Assembly (NCBI GenBank): GCA_016199985.1
Contig: JACQFQ010000020.1
Coordinates: 210,978 to 274,977, forward strand
Length of the DNA: 64,000 nucleotides
Direction of reading: 5' to 3'
DNA from: Verrucomicrobiota bacterium
Lineage (GTDB): Bacteria; Verrucomicrobiota; Verrucomicrobiia; Limisphaerales; UBA11320
The translations under genes were made by a program, and so were the position numbers. Positions 17,498-27,460 of this stretch are shown here, one piece after another. The notes below the pieces were generated by a model. The model made no database searches. It was not told where the DNA came from and worked only from the letters and a program-made list of their open reading frames with translations. Numbering within the stretch: position 1 is the first letter of the stretch; each line of letters begins with the position of its first letter.

Positions 17498-20400
17498 TCA
17501 CCTGAGCGCGCTCAGGTATTCCAAGAGATCCCTGAACTCGCGCCGACTCAGCAACGCCTCCAACCCTTCGGGCATTGCGCTCAACCCCCGCTCCCGTTTC
17601 AAGATGTCGGCCTTCATCACCCTCGTCGTCCCGTCGTCGAGGCTCTCGATTGTCAGCTCTGAATCCGTCTCGCCCCGCACCGTGCCGATCCGCGTTGTTC
17701 CATCCTTCAGGGTGATCTGCGCCTGTTCGAAGCCGGGCGCGATCTTCGCGTTGGGACGCAGAATCGATTCAAGAATCTCCACCCTCCTCAGCCGTTTCCC
17801 GACTCCGTCCAGCGCGGGCCCGACGACGCCCCCGACCCCGCCGACGCGATGGCACCGCGCGCAGGAAACGTCCGCCTTCTCCTGAAAGACACGCTCCCCC
17901 GCGCGACGATCGCCGCCGGCCATCAGCGGTCCGCGGCCCGCGGGAAGGGCGGCAAGCGCCGCTCGCACATCCTTGTCCTGGCTCATGCCGGCGGCCTCGA
18001 GCAGGTCCAGGAGGAGAACGGCGTCAGCCTGGGGCTTCGCGGAAGACAGGGATCTCAGCCAATCGAGAATCAAGGCGGCGGCGCGAGGATCGGGAAGCTT
18101 GCCGAGAACGCTCAGGGCGGTTTGTCGGACGAACAATGGATTCTTCGGCGCGAGCAGATCTTGAACCTGGGGGAAGATGTCGCCCTGGGGATCATCCGCG
18201 GCCAGGCGGAGCGCCTCGGCGCGCACTTCCGGGGCGGAGTCTTCCAAACCCATCGTCAGCGCCTCCGCCCAGCGGCTATGCTTCAACGATGCCAGCGTCT
18301 TCAGGACCTCGCCGCGTAGAGCGGGCGTTGCGTTGGAACCGCTCATGAACTCGAAAGCCGCGTGCCCGATCTCCTTCACGCGGAGCGAGGCGGCGGCGCG
18401 CAAAAAGGCGGTCGAAACCGCCTCCGAGCGCGTCGAGAGCAAGCCTTGGGCGGCGGTCCGCAGCGCGCGACGCGCGTTCTCCGGATTTCGCGACGGCATC
18501 GGCCGCCAGAGCCCCATCACGCGATCCAACGGCTCGGGCTGAGCCCAGCTCGCCAACGCCTCGAGAGCGGACACTCGCGAGGACTCCGTAACATCCCTCC
18601 GATTCCCATAGCCGGCCAGCGCGCTCGCGTTCCTCGCTTCGCCCACGCGGAGGTTGGCGTTGATCGCGCGACTCCGGATCGCGTCCGGGCAATCGACCTT
18701 CCCCAGAAACGCGGCGAGCTGCGGCATCGCGGGGTCGATGGGAACATCGTTGATCGCCCGCGCCGCGGCCGTCACAACACGCGGAGACTCATCGGTGAGA
18801 AAGCGGGCGATCTGCGGATGCGCCAACCGCCGAAGAGCCAAGACCGCGGCCAGGCGGACCGCAGGCGAAGGGTCGCGTCGGAGCGCGAGCAGGGTTTCCG
18901 CGTCGCACATTCCCAACAGAGCCATCATCCCCGCGTGCCGAAGATAGGGATCGGCGTCCGCGTTCTCCCGAAGGAGTCGCAGCGCCGGGGAGAGATCGCT
19001 GGCAGGGCCAAGACGACCCAAGCCGACGCCCGCGAAGAACCTCACGCGTGGATCGCGGTCCCGCAGCGCGATCGCCAGGGGCTTTGCGGCGGCGGACGAT
19101 CCCAGATCCCCCAGAACCCGCGCCGCCTGAGCGCGCGCCGAGGGCGACGGGTCCGACAACGACTCGATGACCGCCGCGCGCAGAGAGACTTGCTGATCCT
19201 GCGACAGGGAGGTTCGCCCGATCTGCCCCAAGCCCCAGAGAGCATGGGCTCGCGCGACGGACGAGGTTTGTCGTTTCAAGGCGCCCACGAAGACGGCGAG
19301 GCCCGGAGGGCCTTTCGCCGCAAGCGTCCATTGAGCGCGAAGCCGGACGCGCTGATCGGCGTGCGCCAGCAAGGCCTCCAGCCTGGCGTCGCTCTCGGCC
19401 TCAACGCCGCGCTTCAGGATGTCGCTGGTTTCCGCGGCCAAGGGGTCGGCGGGCTGCGCCGAACGCGTGATCCGATAGATCCTGCCCTTGCCGGGTTTGT
19501 CCCAGCCCGCGACCCAATCGGAAGCGTACGCGGCGCCGTCGGGACCAAACTCCACATCGGTGGGCCACAAGCCCCAGGCGAACTTCTGTCGCGTGGACAA
19601 GTAGAATCCCGCGCCGCGATTGGTGACTGTGAAGTCCCAGATGCCTCCGGGAAAATCGCACATCAGAAAATGGCCGATCATCTCCGGACCCAGGCCTGTG
19701 CCGGGATAGTGATCGAGACCGGAAGGCCCTTGCGCGACCATGCCGGCGTGCGGCAGGGCGTCGTCAAGGTCGCCTCGCCAGAGATTCTCCTGAACCCAGG
19801 GGCCGAATCCCGGCTGATGTTGATAGCCGCATCGCCATCCGTAGTCGCCGCCTTCGACCACATAAATCAATCGGGACTCATCCGCGCCGGCGGTGTCATT
19901 GTCGCCGGTCCACAGATTGCCCTCATCGTCGAAGGCGAGCTCCTGCGGGTTGCGAAGGCCGATCGCGAACACCTCCAGACGCGAGCCATCGGGATCGCAA
20001 CGAAACACCGCGCCGGTGTCGGGCTGATTCAGCGGGAATTGCCAGCCCTGGCGAACCGGAGAGGCGGCGCGGGCCGCGGACGCGGCCTCGATGTTGAACC
20101 CCCGGTCGCCGATGGAAAAATACAGCCGCCCATCGGGCCCCATCTTCAACCCATGAAGATCGTGTCCGCTCACGCCGATATGAACGCCGAAGCCGGAGTG
20201 GAGCGCCTGTCGCTGATCCGCCTCGCCACTCGCGGATCCCGATCGCAAGCGCCAGAGGTCGGGGACGCACGCGAACCATACATCCTTGCCGAGCGCCAGC
20301 ACGCCGGCGGCCGTGCCCGCGGTCGCGCTCCGAAAGCCCGTCGCGAATACTCCGCCAACATCCGCCTTCCCTCGCCCCGTCCGGTCCTCCAGCCAGCGAA

Positions 20401-20782
20401 TGCGCTCGGAATCCTTAACAAGGAAGTGAAAATTCGTGGCGAAAGTTCGCGCGAGAAAATTGCCGCGATCTTGAACGGTTCGAAACGAAAGATCCTCGAG
20501 GAGCCAGGCCGGCTTCTTGGTGATATCGAAGATCGATTGCGACCAGCGGTGCGTCTCGGCGACGTAGCAGCGTCCGCGATCATCAAAGGAAAAGGACACA
20601 GGGTTTTCGAGCATCGGATCGGATGCCCACAGCCGGGCGGTGAATCCGGGCGCCATCTGGACGGGCGCCGGGCTATCGGCCGCGCTCGCCTTCGACGCCA
20701 AGGCCAGGAGCGCGAGGATAACCGCGTTGAGAATCCGCCTCAGACGAGGCCGATCGCCGCCGGTTCCAGATGGAGTTCGCAT
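17498..20782 (-). CDS. PVC-type membrane-bound dehydrogenase with HEAT repeats and cytochrome c domain
   Basis: A 1094-residue exported protein. A signal peptide (about residues 1-35) leads into a beta-propeller similar to glucose/sorbosone dehydrogenases (VSFSFDDRGRCYVAETHRW, then GNLWTGDNDTAG). The middle is a long series of HEAT-like helical repeats (about 440-920). The C-terminus carries one heme motif CxxCH at residues 974-978, followed by the ILESILRPN and sensor-like LKDGTT segments that define the PVC heme-binding domain. Such proteins are numerous in Verrucomicrobia and Planctomycetes and are thought to oxidise sugars in the periplasm, although none is well characterised. It lies 105 bases upstream of pheT on the same strand. 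Confidence 0.9.
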   Translation of the reverse strand: MRTPSGTGGDRPRLRRILNAVILALLALASKASAADSPAPVQMAPGFTARLWASDPMLENPVSFSFDDRGRCYVAETHRWSQSIFDITKKPAWLLEDLSFRTVQDRGNFLARTFATNFHFLVKDSERIRWLEDRTGRGKADVGGVFATGFRSATAGTAAGVLALGKDVWFACVPDLWRLRSGSASGEADQRQALHSGFGVHIGVSGHDLHGLKMGPDGRLYFSIGDRGFNIEAASAARAASPVRQGWQFPLNQPDTGAVFRCDPDGSRLEVFAIGLRNPQELAFDDEGNLWTGDNDTAGADESRLIYVVEGGDYGWRCGYQHQPGFGPWVQENLWRGDLDDALPHAGMVAQGPSGLDHYPGTGLGPEMIGHFLMCDFPGGIWDFTVTNRGAGFYLSTRQKFAWGLWPTDVEFGPDGAAYASDWVAGWDKPGKGRIYRITRSAQPADPLAAETSDILKRGVEAESDARLEALLAHADQRVRLRAQWTLAAKGPPGLAVFVGALKRQTSSVARAHALWGLGQIGRTSLSQDQQVSLRAAVIESLSDPSPSARAQAARVLGDLGSSAAAKPLAIALRDRDPRVRFFAGVGLGRLGPASDLSPALRLLRENADADPYLRHAGMMALLGMCDAETLLALRRDPSPAVRLAAVLALRRLAHPQIARFLTDESPRVVTAAARAINDVPIDPAMPQLAAFLGKVDCPDAIRSRAINANLRVGEARNASALAGYGNRRDVTESSRVSALEALASWAQPEPLDRVMGLWRPMPSRNPENARRALRTAAQGLLSTRSEAVSTAFLRAAASLRVKEIGHAAFEFMSGSNATPALRGEVLKTLASLKHSRWAEALTMGLEDSAPEVRAEALRLAADDPQGDIFPQVQDLLAPKNPLFVRQTALSVLGKLPDPRAAALILDWLRSLSSAKPQADAVLLLDLLEAAGMSQDKDVRAALAALPAGRGPLMAGGDRRAGERVFQEKADVSCARCHRVGGVGGVVGPALDGVGKRLRRVEILESILRPNAKIAPGFEQAQITLKDGTTRIGTVRGETDSELTIESLDDGTTRVMKADILKRERGLSAMPEGLEALLSRREFRDLLEYLSALR

Positions 20783-20885
20783 GCTGTTTCAAGCTCAGGA
20801 TCGCGAAGGCGTTTACCACGCGGTTTTGAGGAGCGGAAGATTTCGTTGCGATTTTCGCCTGCGCGACGGGGGAGAACATGGCTGG

Positions 20886-21368
20886 ATGGGGCGCATGGCG
20901 CTCGTTCGGATACTGGTCGATGGCTACAGCCTCCTGCATCATTGGGAGGACTTGGCGCCGGGGAAGGCGCGCCACAGCGCCGCGGCGCGGGAGGAGCTCA
21001 TCCGCGAGCTGACGCTGTACCAGGACGCCGTGGGCACGCCGATCACTGTGGTCTTCGATGGAAATCGTCCGATGGGCGGAGGCAAGCCCGAGAAATCGAC
21101 GCGCGATGTGGAGATCCTGTACTCCAAGGCGGGCCAGACAGCGGATCAGCTGATAGAGCGCGCGGCGCATCGCCTTTCATCCTATGGAGAGGTCCTGGTG
21201 GTGACGGAGGATCACGCGGAGAGGGACACCGCAACGTCGGTGGGAGCGATGACGAGCAACTGCGAGAATTTTATCCGAGCGATTAACCAGGCGCATAACG
21301 AGCTCCGCGGCCGGATAGCGGGACGGAATCTCCAGGAGCGAAACCGGTTCAAGCGCGGCCGGGGGTGA
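20886..21368 (+). CDS. NYN domain protein (YacP/Rae1-like RNase family)
   Basis: A PIN-like NYN nuclease-fold protein of about 160 residues. Acidic residues expected for metal binding occur in ILVDGYSLLHHW at the N-terminus, VVFDGNRPMGG in the middle and VVTEDHAERDTA near the third quarter. The closest known relatives are YacP/Rae1, ribosome-associated endoribonucleases of Gram-positive bacteria. The start is uncertain: ATG 20886 and ATG 20895 are both in frame, the second having a GGGG stretch just upstream. The frame continues upstream through the divergent heme-protein start but without similarity. It is divergent from that gene. Confidence 0.82.
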   Translation: MGRMALVRILVDGYSLLHHWEDLAPGKARHSAAAREELIRELTLYQDAVGTPITVVFDGNRPMGGGKPEKSTRDVEILYSKAGQTADQLIERAAHRLSSYGEVLVVTEDHAERDTATSVGAMTSNCENFIRAINQAHNELRGRIAGRNLQERNRFKRGRG

Positions 21369-21473
21369 TCGCGAGGCGTCCTGGACTGTGGCGGTCATCT
21401 ACCGCCTTTCCCCGCGGACCATCCAGAAGCGCCAGTGATTGAGTTTCGCCCGCCGTTGCTCGGACGTCCCGGG

Positions 21474-24400
21474 TCAAACGCCGCAGGACTGGCGCGCTCC
21501 ATGAACTGGCGGAGACCCGGAGGCTTTCGGGTCGATCGGTCCCTGCTGAGCGTCGAGCACGAGGCGATAGAACTGATGCGCTGACCGCGGCAGGAGAGGA
21601 ACGTCCGCGCGCAGTTTTCCGTCGCCGGAGCAGGTCCATCGCGAGACGAACACCCAACTCGCCAGATCCTCAGACGCCTGGAGGAGGTAGCGTTGGAAAG
21701 GTTGCCCCGTGATCTCGAACCGCGCGCCGCCGCCCGGTATCGAGGTGATGGATGAGAAACGCGGAGGGGGTGTCGGAATCAATGGCGCGACCAGGATGTC
21801 ATCCAGCCGCAGCTCCGCGCGGGGCCCGGAGTTGCCCGAGATGTAGTGGTAGACCCAACGCAACTGAACATAAGGACGGTTGAGCAGTATTCCAGGCAGA
21901 GCCACGGGGCCGAGCACCGCGGAGTGGCCGTCCGTCCGGTTGCGCTGGTAGGAAACAGGCTTTCCCGCGCCGTCGACAAGATTGGCGAAGGCGCCCGAGT
22001 TGCCCGCGCGATACTGGAGACTGATCGCGCACTCGCGTGTGTTCGTCAGCACGGTCCCCGCGGTGAACTGAACCTGCGCCTGATTCACGCCGAGCGTGTT
22101 CAAGGCAAGAACAGCGGCCCCAACGTAACCACCGCCATCGGTTTGCGCCTCGCTTGTGTTGATGAACCCCAAACCCTCGTCGCCCAGGCCGATCAACCGG
22201 GAGCGCGACGCGAGGTTGTACGCCAGCTTCCAACGATTGGTGAATCCATCCGCGAGCGTGGGATCCAGCGTGGAGCTTTGTTGGAACGCCATGCTCGGCG
22301 GATAACTCCCGGCGGGCGACGACAAGTCCCAATGGTCCCACACGTAGGGCTGCGCGCCCAGTGGCCAGGGTTTCGGATCGAGGGTGGCTGTGGTGGGGTC
22401 GGCGACGAATTGCGCTGTGAGCGACACATCGCCCGCCGGATTCAACTCGAGTGTTTGAGGGGCTTGCGGCTGTTCCACCCAACCCACAAACCGGTAGCCA
22501 GCGTTCGCGACCGCGGTGGCGGCGATCGGATGGCCTTTGAAATAGACGCCCGTCCAAGGCGCGTTGGTGGGCGCCGCAATGTCGAGGGTGCTCCAATGGA
22601 TGACGCCGGCGTTTGTGTCGGTCACCCGCAGCCGCGCCGTCACCGTTCCCGCCAGGCCGAACTTGCCCTGGATTTGCTGCCGCATGAACCCGGGCCGCTG
22701 CGCCGCGAACTGGCGCAGAAAACTCACGTTGTTGCTCCATTCCGTCATCGAACCCGGAGCGTGCCAGCGATCCGTGTGATCCTTCATCTCCGGCGCCAGG
22801 CGTTGCGCAAACGAGTCGATCCGGGCGGTCGCAGAGTTGGAATGCAGAGTGGTGTTCATCACATCGGCGAACCGATTGATGAAATACTGGCGGTAGGTCG
22901 GGTTGATGAGGAGCGTTCGCAGCAGGTAGGTCGTGATCGGCGCATTGTGGTCGTTCCCGCCGGGGTTGGCCTCGTACTGAGTCCAGGGCCCGTTGGGCTC
23001 GAGATCGTAGTCGAGCATCCGGAACGCCGCCGCGGGCGGCACAGCCCAGAAGCCGCCCCAGCCCACGTCGCAGTCAAACAGGATCCAACGGAACCGACCC
23101 TGGGCCGTATGCGGACGCCACGGGCGATGATTCCCAATGTCCCAGCGGTAGTAGAAGATCTCGCAGATCTTGAAGTCGGCGTAGTTCTCGGGATCCATGT
23201 AATCCCGCAAGGACGCGAAAGATTGCGGATCCGCGATGTTGTGCGACTGAACGAAAGACATCATCGCGTCCCAGCGGGCCGTGTCCCCCTCGACCCCGGA
23301 CACGTAGCCTTCGAGATAATCGACCCCGGCGGCGTCCACCTGCTGCGGATAGTGCGACTTGAAATACCCCTCCTCGAAGGCCTCCTGGATATGGTGCACG
23401 CCCCAGTATTCGCCATCAATGAACACCACCGCCGAGCGCGACGCCTGGACATCCAGCCCCAGGTCCGCCCCGAGGCTTTGCATGAACACATCACGGAACA
23501 AGGTGAGATTGTAGTCCTGTCCGGACGGCCGAAGGATCACCCGGTTGAAGCTCCTGACGCCAAGATCAGGAAAGATCTGATACTGGAACGGTCCCGTTCC
23601 AGGATAGTTCAATGGGTGAAGCCTAAGGCCCTTGATCGGCGCGTAGAACGAGGTGTTCCCGTGAATCCTTATGCCCGTCTCCTGGGAGAACGCGGCGACG
23701 CCGTTGGTTTCAATGAAGTCGACATGACCCGGACGCTCCCAGGCATCGCCCGCCTGAGCGTAGTTGCCGCCGGCCGCGTTGCCGGGAACATAGATGCCAA
23801 GGGTGTCGTCGAAGAAGTTGGCGCGATCGCTGACCAATGACACCACGGGCAGCGTGTAGCGCGACGCTCCTTTCGGGTTCACCAGAAAGGAGCGCGTGAT
23901 GGACGGAGCGGATAATCCCCCCGGCTTGAAAGCGCGGGCTCGAATCGCCGTGAGCTTGTTGACCAAGCCTGTTGGCGGCGCGATCCCGCCGGGCACGGTC
24001 GGGATCAATGAAAGAATGTTCGGGAGCGAGGCGCGGTTGGTGATCGACAGGGGCGCCGTGTATTGGGGCGACTTGTCCGTCGGCTCGGAGCCGTCGAGGG
24101 TGTAGCGAATCGACGCGCCCGAGTTGCTCACGCTGAGCGTGAGGAAGAAGGAGTTGGAGTACGCGCCGCTGGGATGGGAGAAGCGCGGGGACTCCAGCAG
24201 TTCCACCGCGGCGGCGGTGAGATTGGAGGCGCCGGGCGTCGGGTTTTGGAAGTAGAACCACGGTCCACCGCCGTCCGGCTGGCGGCCATAGGAAACGTCG
24301 GAGGGCAGATTGCCCGGATACGCGATCTCGTCCGCAAGGCTTCCGTCCGGACGGGTGAGCAGGACGGTTTCGCCCCGCGCGTTGAGCGAGAAGCTCGCGT

Positions 24401-25505
24401 GAATCGACTGGCGCTCGGGCAAATGGTAGCCCAGGACCAGGAACCGCTGGAGTCCGACCATCTCCGCCTCGCTGAGCGCGCGCGTGAAAATGAGCAGCTC
24501 CGCGAGATCGCCGTTCCAGGCGCCGTAAGCCCCGGCCCCAAGCGATGTGGGCGCCGTGACCAAAGCGCGCGGGGAGCGCAGCCCGTGGGACGCGGCCAAG
24601 CCCTGCCAGTAGATGTCCGGAGTTTTGTCGAGGTAGCGCACCCCGAGAACCTGCATCGCGGAGGCGAAGGGCGCCGTAAGAACGGCAAGCGTCGGCATGT
24701 AGCTATCGCCGTGCTCATAGACCGAAAGGCCGTTCGTCCCGAGCGAAATCCCCATTCCGGAGTTCACGTTTCCGCCGTGATCGGCGCCAAAAAAGTAGCG
24801 CTGGCCCGACGTGCCGCCCGCGCCCGCGATGGAGACCTGATCCACCTCATGGGGGGCTCGACTTCGGGCGACCATCACGAGCGTAAAGTTGTTCGTTGCC
24901 GGAGACGCCGGAAGAACGAGGGCGTCATCCACGCCGTCAAATCGAAGAAGCGCGGGCACGACGCCGTTCGCGGAGGCCGGGGTGAACAGGGGCTGGAGGC
25001 CGCCGGCGGCCTGGCTGAGGGCGACGCCGTTGTTGCGCCAGTCATTCCATCGCCTCATATACATGAGCGTTCCCGACTTTCGCACCGACGCCGCGTCATT
25101 CGTGGCCACCTCCGAAGCCTTGAACCATCCGAACAAGCCGGGGATTTGGTCCGGCGCCAGGGGAGGAAACGAGGCGGCCTGGCGGTTCTGGGAATCCGCG
25201 TAAACCACCAGGAACGACTTCGGCCGCAGAGTGGCGTTCGTGATCACGCACTTGAATGGAGCGGCGGGATCGTCGGAAAGGCCGTAGCCGGCAAGGCTGA
25301 TCTCCTGGGCGCCGGGGTTGAAAAGCTCAATCCAGTCCACAGTGTTCCCCGATTCATCCAACAAGCCCCGGCTGTTGGATGAGACGACCTCATTGAGGAC
25401 CACGGATTGCGCTTTCAACGACGGCGGGCGCAAGCAGAGGAAGGCCAAAAGCACGACCAGGATCGGAGAGAGGATAGTGTTCAGGTACGGCATTACGACG
25501 AGCAT
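21474..25505 (-). CDS. Secreted CotH kinase family protein with lamin-tail and LamG-like domains
   Basis: A protein of about 1343 residues, exported by a signal peptide (about residues 1-32). In order it shows a lamin-tail domain (VVLNEVVSSNSRG, DWIELFNPG, about 35-110), a concanavalin/LamG-like domain (about 130-330), a second lamin-tail-like part, a chitobiase C-terminal-like beta domain (IRYTLDGSEPTDKS, near 470), and the CotH spore-coat kinase domain (GVHHIQEAFEEGYF near 690). The C-terminal part is beta-rich and ends with a segment of the kind that closes many verrucomicrobial secreted proteins. ATG 25505 or 25493 are plausible starts; a GTG at 25538 is also in frame. CotH proteins phosphorylate proteins in spore coats; here the substrate is unknown. 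Confidence 0.85.
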   Translation of the reverse strand: MLVVMPYLNTILSPILVVLLAFLCLRPPSLKAQSVVLNEVVSSNSRGLLDESGNTVDWIELFNPGAQEISLAGYGLSDDPAAPFKCVITNATLRPKSFLVVYADSQNRQAASFPPLAPDQIPGLFGWFKASEVATNDAASVRKSGTLMYMRRWNDWRNNGVALSQAAGGLQPLFTPASANGVVPALLRFDGVDDALVLPASPATNNFTLVMVARSRAPHEVDQVSIAGAGGTSGQRYFFGADHGGNVNSGMGISLGTNGLSVYEHGDSYMPTLAVLTAPFASAMQVLGVRYLDKTPDIYWQGLAASHGLRSPRALVTAPTSLGAGAYGAWNGDLAELLIFTRALSEAEMVGLQRFLVLGYHLPERQSIHASFSLNARGETVLLTRPDGSLADEIAYPGNLPSDVSYGRQPDGGGPWFYFQNPTPGASNLTAAAVELLESPRFSHPSGAYSNSFFLTLSVSNSGASIRYTLDGSEPTDKSPQYTAPLSITNRASLPNILSLIPTVPGGIAPPTGLVNKLTAIRARAFKPGGLSAPSITRSFLVNPKGASRYTLPVVSLVSDRANFFDDTLGIYVPGNAAGGNYAQAGDAWERPGHVDFIETNGVAAFSQETGIRIHGNTSFYAPIKGLRLHPLNYPGTGPFQYQIFPDLGVRSFNRVILRPSGQDYNLTLFRDVFMQSLGADLGLDVQASRSAVVFIDGEYWGVHHIQEAFEEGYFKSHYPQQVDAAGVDYLEGYVSGVEGDTARWDAMMSFVQSHNIADPQSFASLRDYMDPENYADFKICEIFYYRWDIGNHRPWRPHTAQGRFRWILFDCDVGWGGFWAVPPAAAFRMLDYDLEPNGPWTQYEANPGGNDHNAPITTYLLRTLLINPTYRQYFINRFADVMNTTLHSNSATARIDSFAQRLAPEMKDHTDRWHAPGSMTEWSNNVSFLRQFAAQRPGFMRQQIQGKFGLAGTVTARLRVTDTNAGVIHWSTLDIAAPTNAPWTGVYFKGHPIAATAVANAGYRFVGWVEQPQAPQTLELNPAGDVSLTAQFVADPTTATLDPKPWPLGAQPYVWDHWDLSSPAGSYPPSMAFQQSSTLDPTLADGFTNRWKLAYNLASRSRLIGLGDEGLGFINTSEAQTDGGGYVGAAVLALNTLGVNQAQVQFTAGTVLTNTRECAISLQYRAGNSGAFANLVDGAGKPVSYQRNRTDGHSAVLGPVALPGILLNRPYVQLRWVYHYISGNSGPRAELRLDDILVAPLIPTPPPRFSSITSIPGGGARFEITGQPFQRYLLQASEDLASWVFVSRWTCSGDGKLRADVPLLPRSAHQFYRLVLDAQQGPIDPKASGSPPVHGARQSCGV

Positions 25506-25734
25506 CGAGAGCGTGGCGTTGCGTTGTTTCAATACCACGCGGCCTCACGGATGGCAACCGAGCATCCCGGAGGAATGTCGGAGGAGCGGGCTATTCCCCC
25601 CAGGGCGGGACCTCCGCTCCTGATCCAGAAGGGCCTCACTTTTTTGCGCAAGGTTACCGATGGAAGAAGGGCGTTCCTCAGGAGAGAGGACTGACGCATG
25701 GATTCTGTCTGGTTGAACGCTCCAAAGAATTGTC

Positions 25735-26787
25735 ATGAAAACGGTCTGCAAAGCTCAATGGACGGGAGCCTGGCTGGGCTCCTTGCTGCTCATCACTTCG
25801 CACTCGCCGCTCCGCGCCGACCACGCGACGCCCCCCGCCGGGTCGCCCCCGGATTCCGCCGCCGTTCATGCGCCCAAGGCCGTGGACCAGATCCAGGCCC
25901 TGATTCGCGAAGCCTCGCTCGCCTTGCTCAAGGAGGGCAACGGGCGTTTCGTGGCCGGACAGCCGAGGCACCCCAACCAGGACGCGAGCCGCAGGAGCCT
26001 CACGGTGTCCGAGGGGCAAAAGCCATTCGCCACCATTCTTGCCTGTTCCGACTCCCGCAGCCCGGTGGAAACGCTGTTCGATCGCGGCGTGGGCGAGCTG
26101 TTTGTCGTTCGCGTCGCGGGGAATGTCGCGGATGAAACCCAGGTGGCGACGATTGAGTACGGCGTCGAGCATCTTGGCACTCCGCTCCTCGTCGTCCTGG
26201 GACACTCGGGATGCGGCGCCGTGAGCGCCGCGTGCAAAGGAGGGGAGCTTCACGGGCATCTCCCCGCTTTGATCAGCCGGATTCAGCCGGCCGTCGCCAA
26301 GGCGCGAGCCGCCGCGGCAACGCCTGATCGCGTCATCCCCACCGCCATCCAAGCGAACGTGTGGCAGCAGATCGAGGAGATCTATTTCCAGAGCAGCATC
26401 GTTCGGGAGAAGGTCAGGGAGGGCGCTCTTCAGATCGTTGGCGGCGTCTATGATTTGGAAAAAGGCACAGTGAACTGGCTCGGGGCCCATCCGAATCAGG
26501 AGGCGTTGCTCTCGCAGGCGGATGCGGCCGAGAGGGAATCGGCGCTCTCGGCGGCGCTGAAGGCTCGCGCCGAAAGCCCGGCGCGCTCCGCCGGGGGCGC
26601 TGACGGAGGGACAGACGCCCATGGCCACGGCGATGCGAGCCAAACCCCGGCCCAGGGAACGCAGCACGAGCCCGACCTTCTCCGTAGCCTGCTGCCCATC
26701 CGTGAAGTGAAAGCGCGCAGCCCCCAACCGGAACACCCGGCCGAGGAGCATCAGCCCGAGCACCCCTCCCCCGGGCCGCATCATTGA
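25735..26787 (+). CDS. Exported beta-carbonic anhydrase with His-rich C-terminal tail
   Basis: A 350-residue protein. A signal peptide (about residues 1-28, ending LRADHA) is followed by a full beta-class carbonic anhydrase domain: CSDSR at 104-108 (zinc Cys104, Asp106-Arg108 dyad) and HSGCG at 157-161 (zinc His157 and Cys160). The enzyme interconverts CO2 and bicarbonate, here probably in the periplasm, which is a less usual place for this class. The last 75 residues or so are disordered and rich in His, Pro and Glu (HGHGD, EHPAEEHQPEHP, ending PHH), which could hold zinc. The gene is alone and is followed by a strong bidirectional hairpin. Confidence 0.9.
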   Translation: MKTVCKAQWTGAWLGSLLLITSHSPLRADHATPPAGSPPDSAAVHAPKAVDQIQALIREASLALLKEGNGRFVAGQPRHPNQDASRRSLTVSEGQKPFATILACSDSRSPVETLFDRGVGELFVVRVAGNVADETQVATIEYGVEHLGTPLLVVLGHSGCGAVSAACKGGELHGHLPALISRIQPAVAKARAAAATPDRVIPTAIQANVWQQIEEIYFQSSIVREKVREGALQIVGGVYDLEKGTVNWLGAHPNQEALLSQADAAERESALSAALKARAESPARSAGGADGGTDAHGHGDASQTPAQGTQHEPDLLRSLLPIREVKARSPQPEHPAEEHQPEHPSPGPHH

Positions 26788-26850
26788 TTGATTCCAAGTC
26801 CACGCGAAGCGCGCACAGGTAGGAAACAACATTTCCACTGCCTCAAAAAC

Positions 26851-26884
26851 AAAACCTCGTGGATCTTACGTTCCACGAGGTTTT
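26851..26884. terminator. Bidirectional rho-independent terminator
   Basis: Perfect 13-base arms (26851-26863 and 26872-26884) with an 8-base loop. On the minus strand the stem is followed by a T-rich run, and on the plus strand it ends in TTTT. It separates the carbonic anhydrase gene from the convergent initiator tRNA gene and likely serves both. Confidence 0.85.
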
Positions 26885-26890
26885 GACAAT

Positions 26891-26967
<77 letters not shown>

Positions 26968-27122
26968 ATCCGTTGAGCGGGCGCAATGTAGGGAGGGGGT
27001 CCTGGGGTATCAAGACCTTTTCCGAAAAAACGGCGAAGCCCCTCTCGTCCAGTTGCAAGGCAGGGGAACTAAAGGTATCTTCCGGGGTGTTCACCCCTGA
27101 CAGAGTCGCGCGTCGACAGCTC

Positions 27123-27389
27123 ATGATGATGTTTCTCTGCCTTTCGGCGGGAATGCTGTATTGGGGCGTGCTGGTCTTCGGGGTTACGGGCGTCAACTTC
27201 TGGGGGAGAATCTACTGGCTGGTATGCGCGTTCCTGGGACTGCTTGCGAGCAGCCTGGGTTGCCGTGAGATCATCAGAACCCTGGGCAGCATGCTGGAAG
27301 CGCAGGACACCGCAATCGAAGTCCTGGAAAGCGCCGAGAGCAAGACCCGGGCGGAACTCCGACGCCGCAACCAGGATCCCAATACGTAG
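27123..27389 (+). CDS. Small membrane protein, unknown function
   Basis: An 88-residue protein not recognised as any named family. Two hydrophobic segments at about residues 3-22 and 28-48 (LCLSAGMLYWGVLVFG and IYWLVCAFLGLLASSLG) are followed by a charged helical tail of about 40 residues (EAQDTAIEVLESAESKTRAE). This predicts a two-helix inner-membrane protein with a cytoplasmic coiled-coil-like tail. The start is uncertain: ATG 27123 is the first of three consecutive ATG codons; GTG 27087 is also in frame. It lies between the divergent tRNA gene and the convergent tig gene. Hydropathy and composition support it being real. Confidence 0.55.
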   Translation: MMMFLCLSAGMLYWGVLVFGVTGVNFWGRIYWLVCAFLGLLASSLGCREIIRTLGSMLEAQDTAIEVLESAESKTRAELRRRNQDPNT

Positions 27390-27460
27390 TCTGTGTCCGC
27401 ACCTGGGGCGCCGACACTCTCAGCCCGCGGGCTCGGAGAACGACCCAGTCCGACGCCCTG

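Noticed and set aside
18362..21286. 974-codon open frame on the plus strand opposite the PVC heme protein
   Set aside because: The product is Arg/Pro/Gln-rich without motif; the minus strand encodes a clear multidomain protein.
21846..23840. 664-codon frame opposite the CotH gene
   Set aside because: A shadow of the CotH gene; composition without folding pattern.
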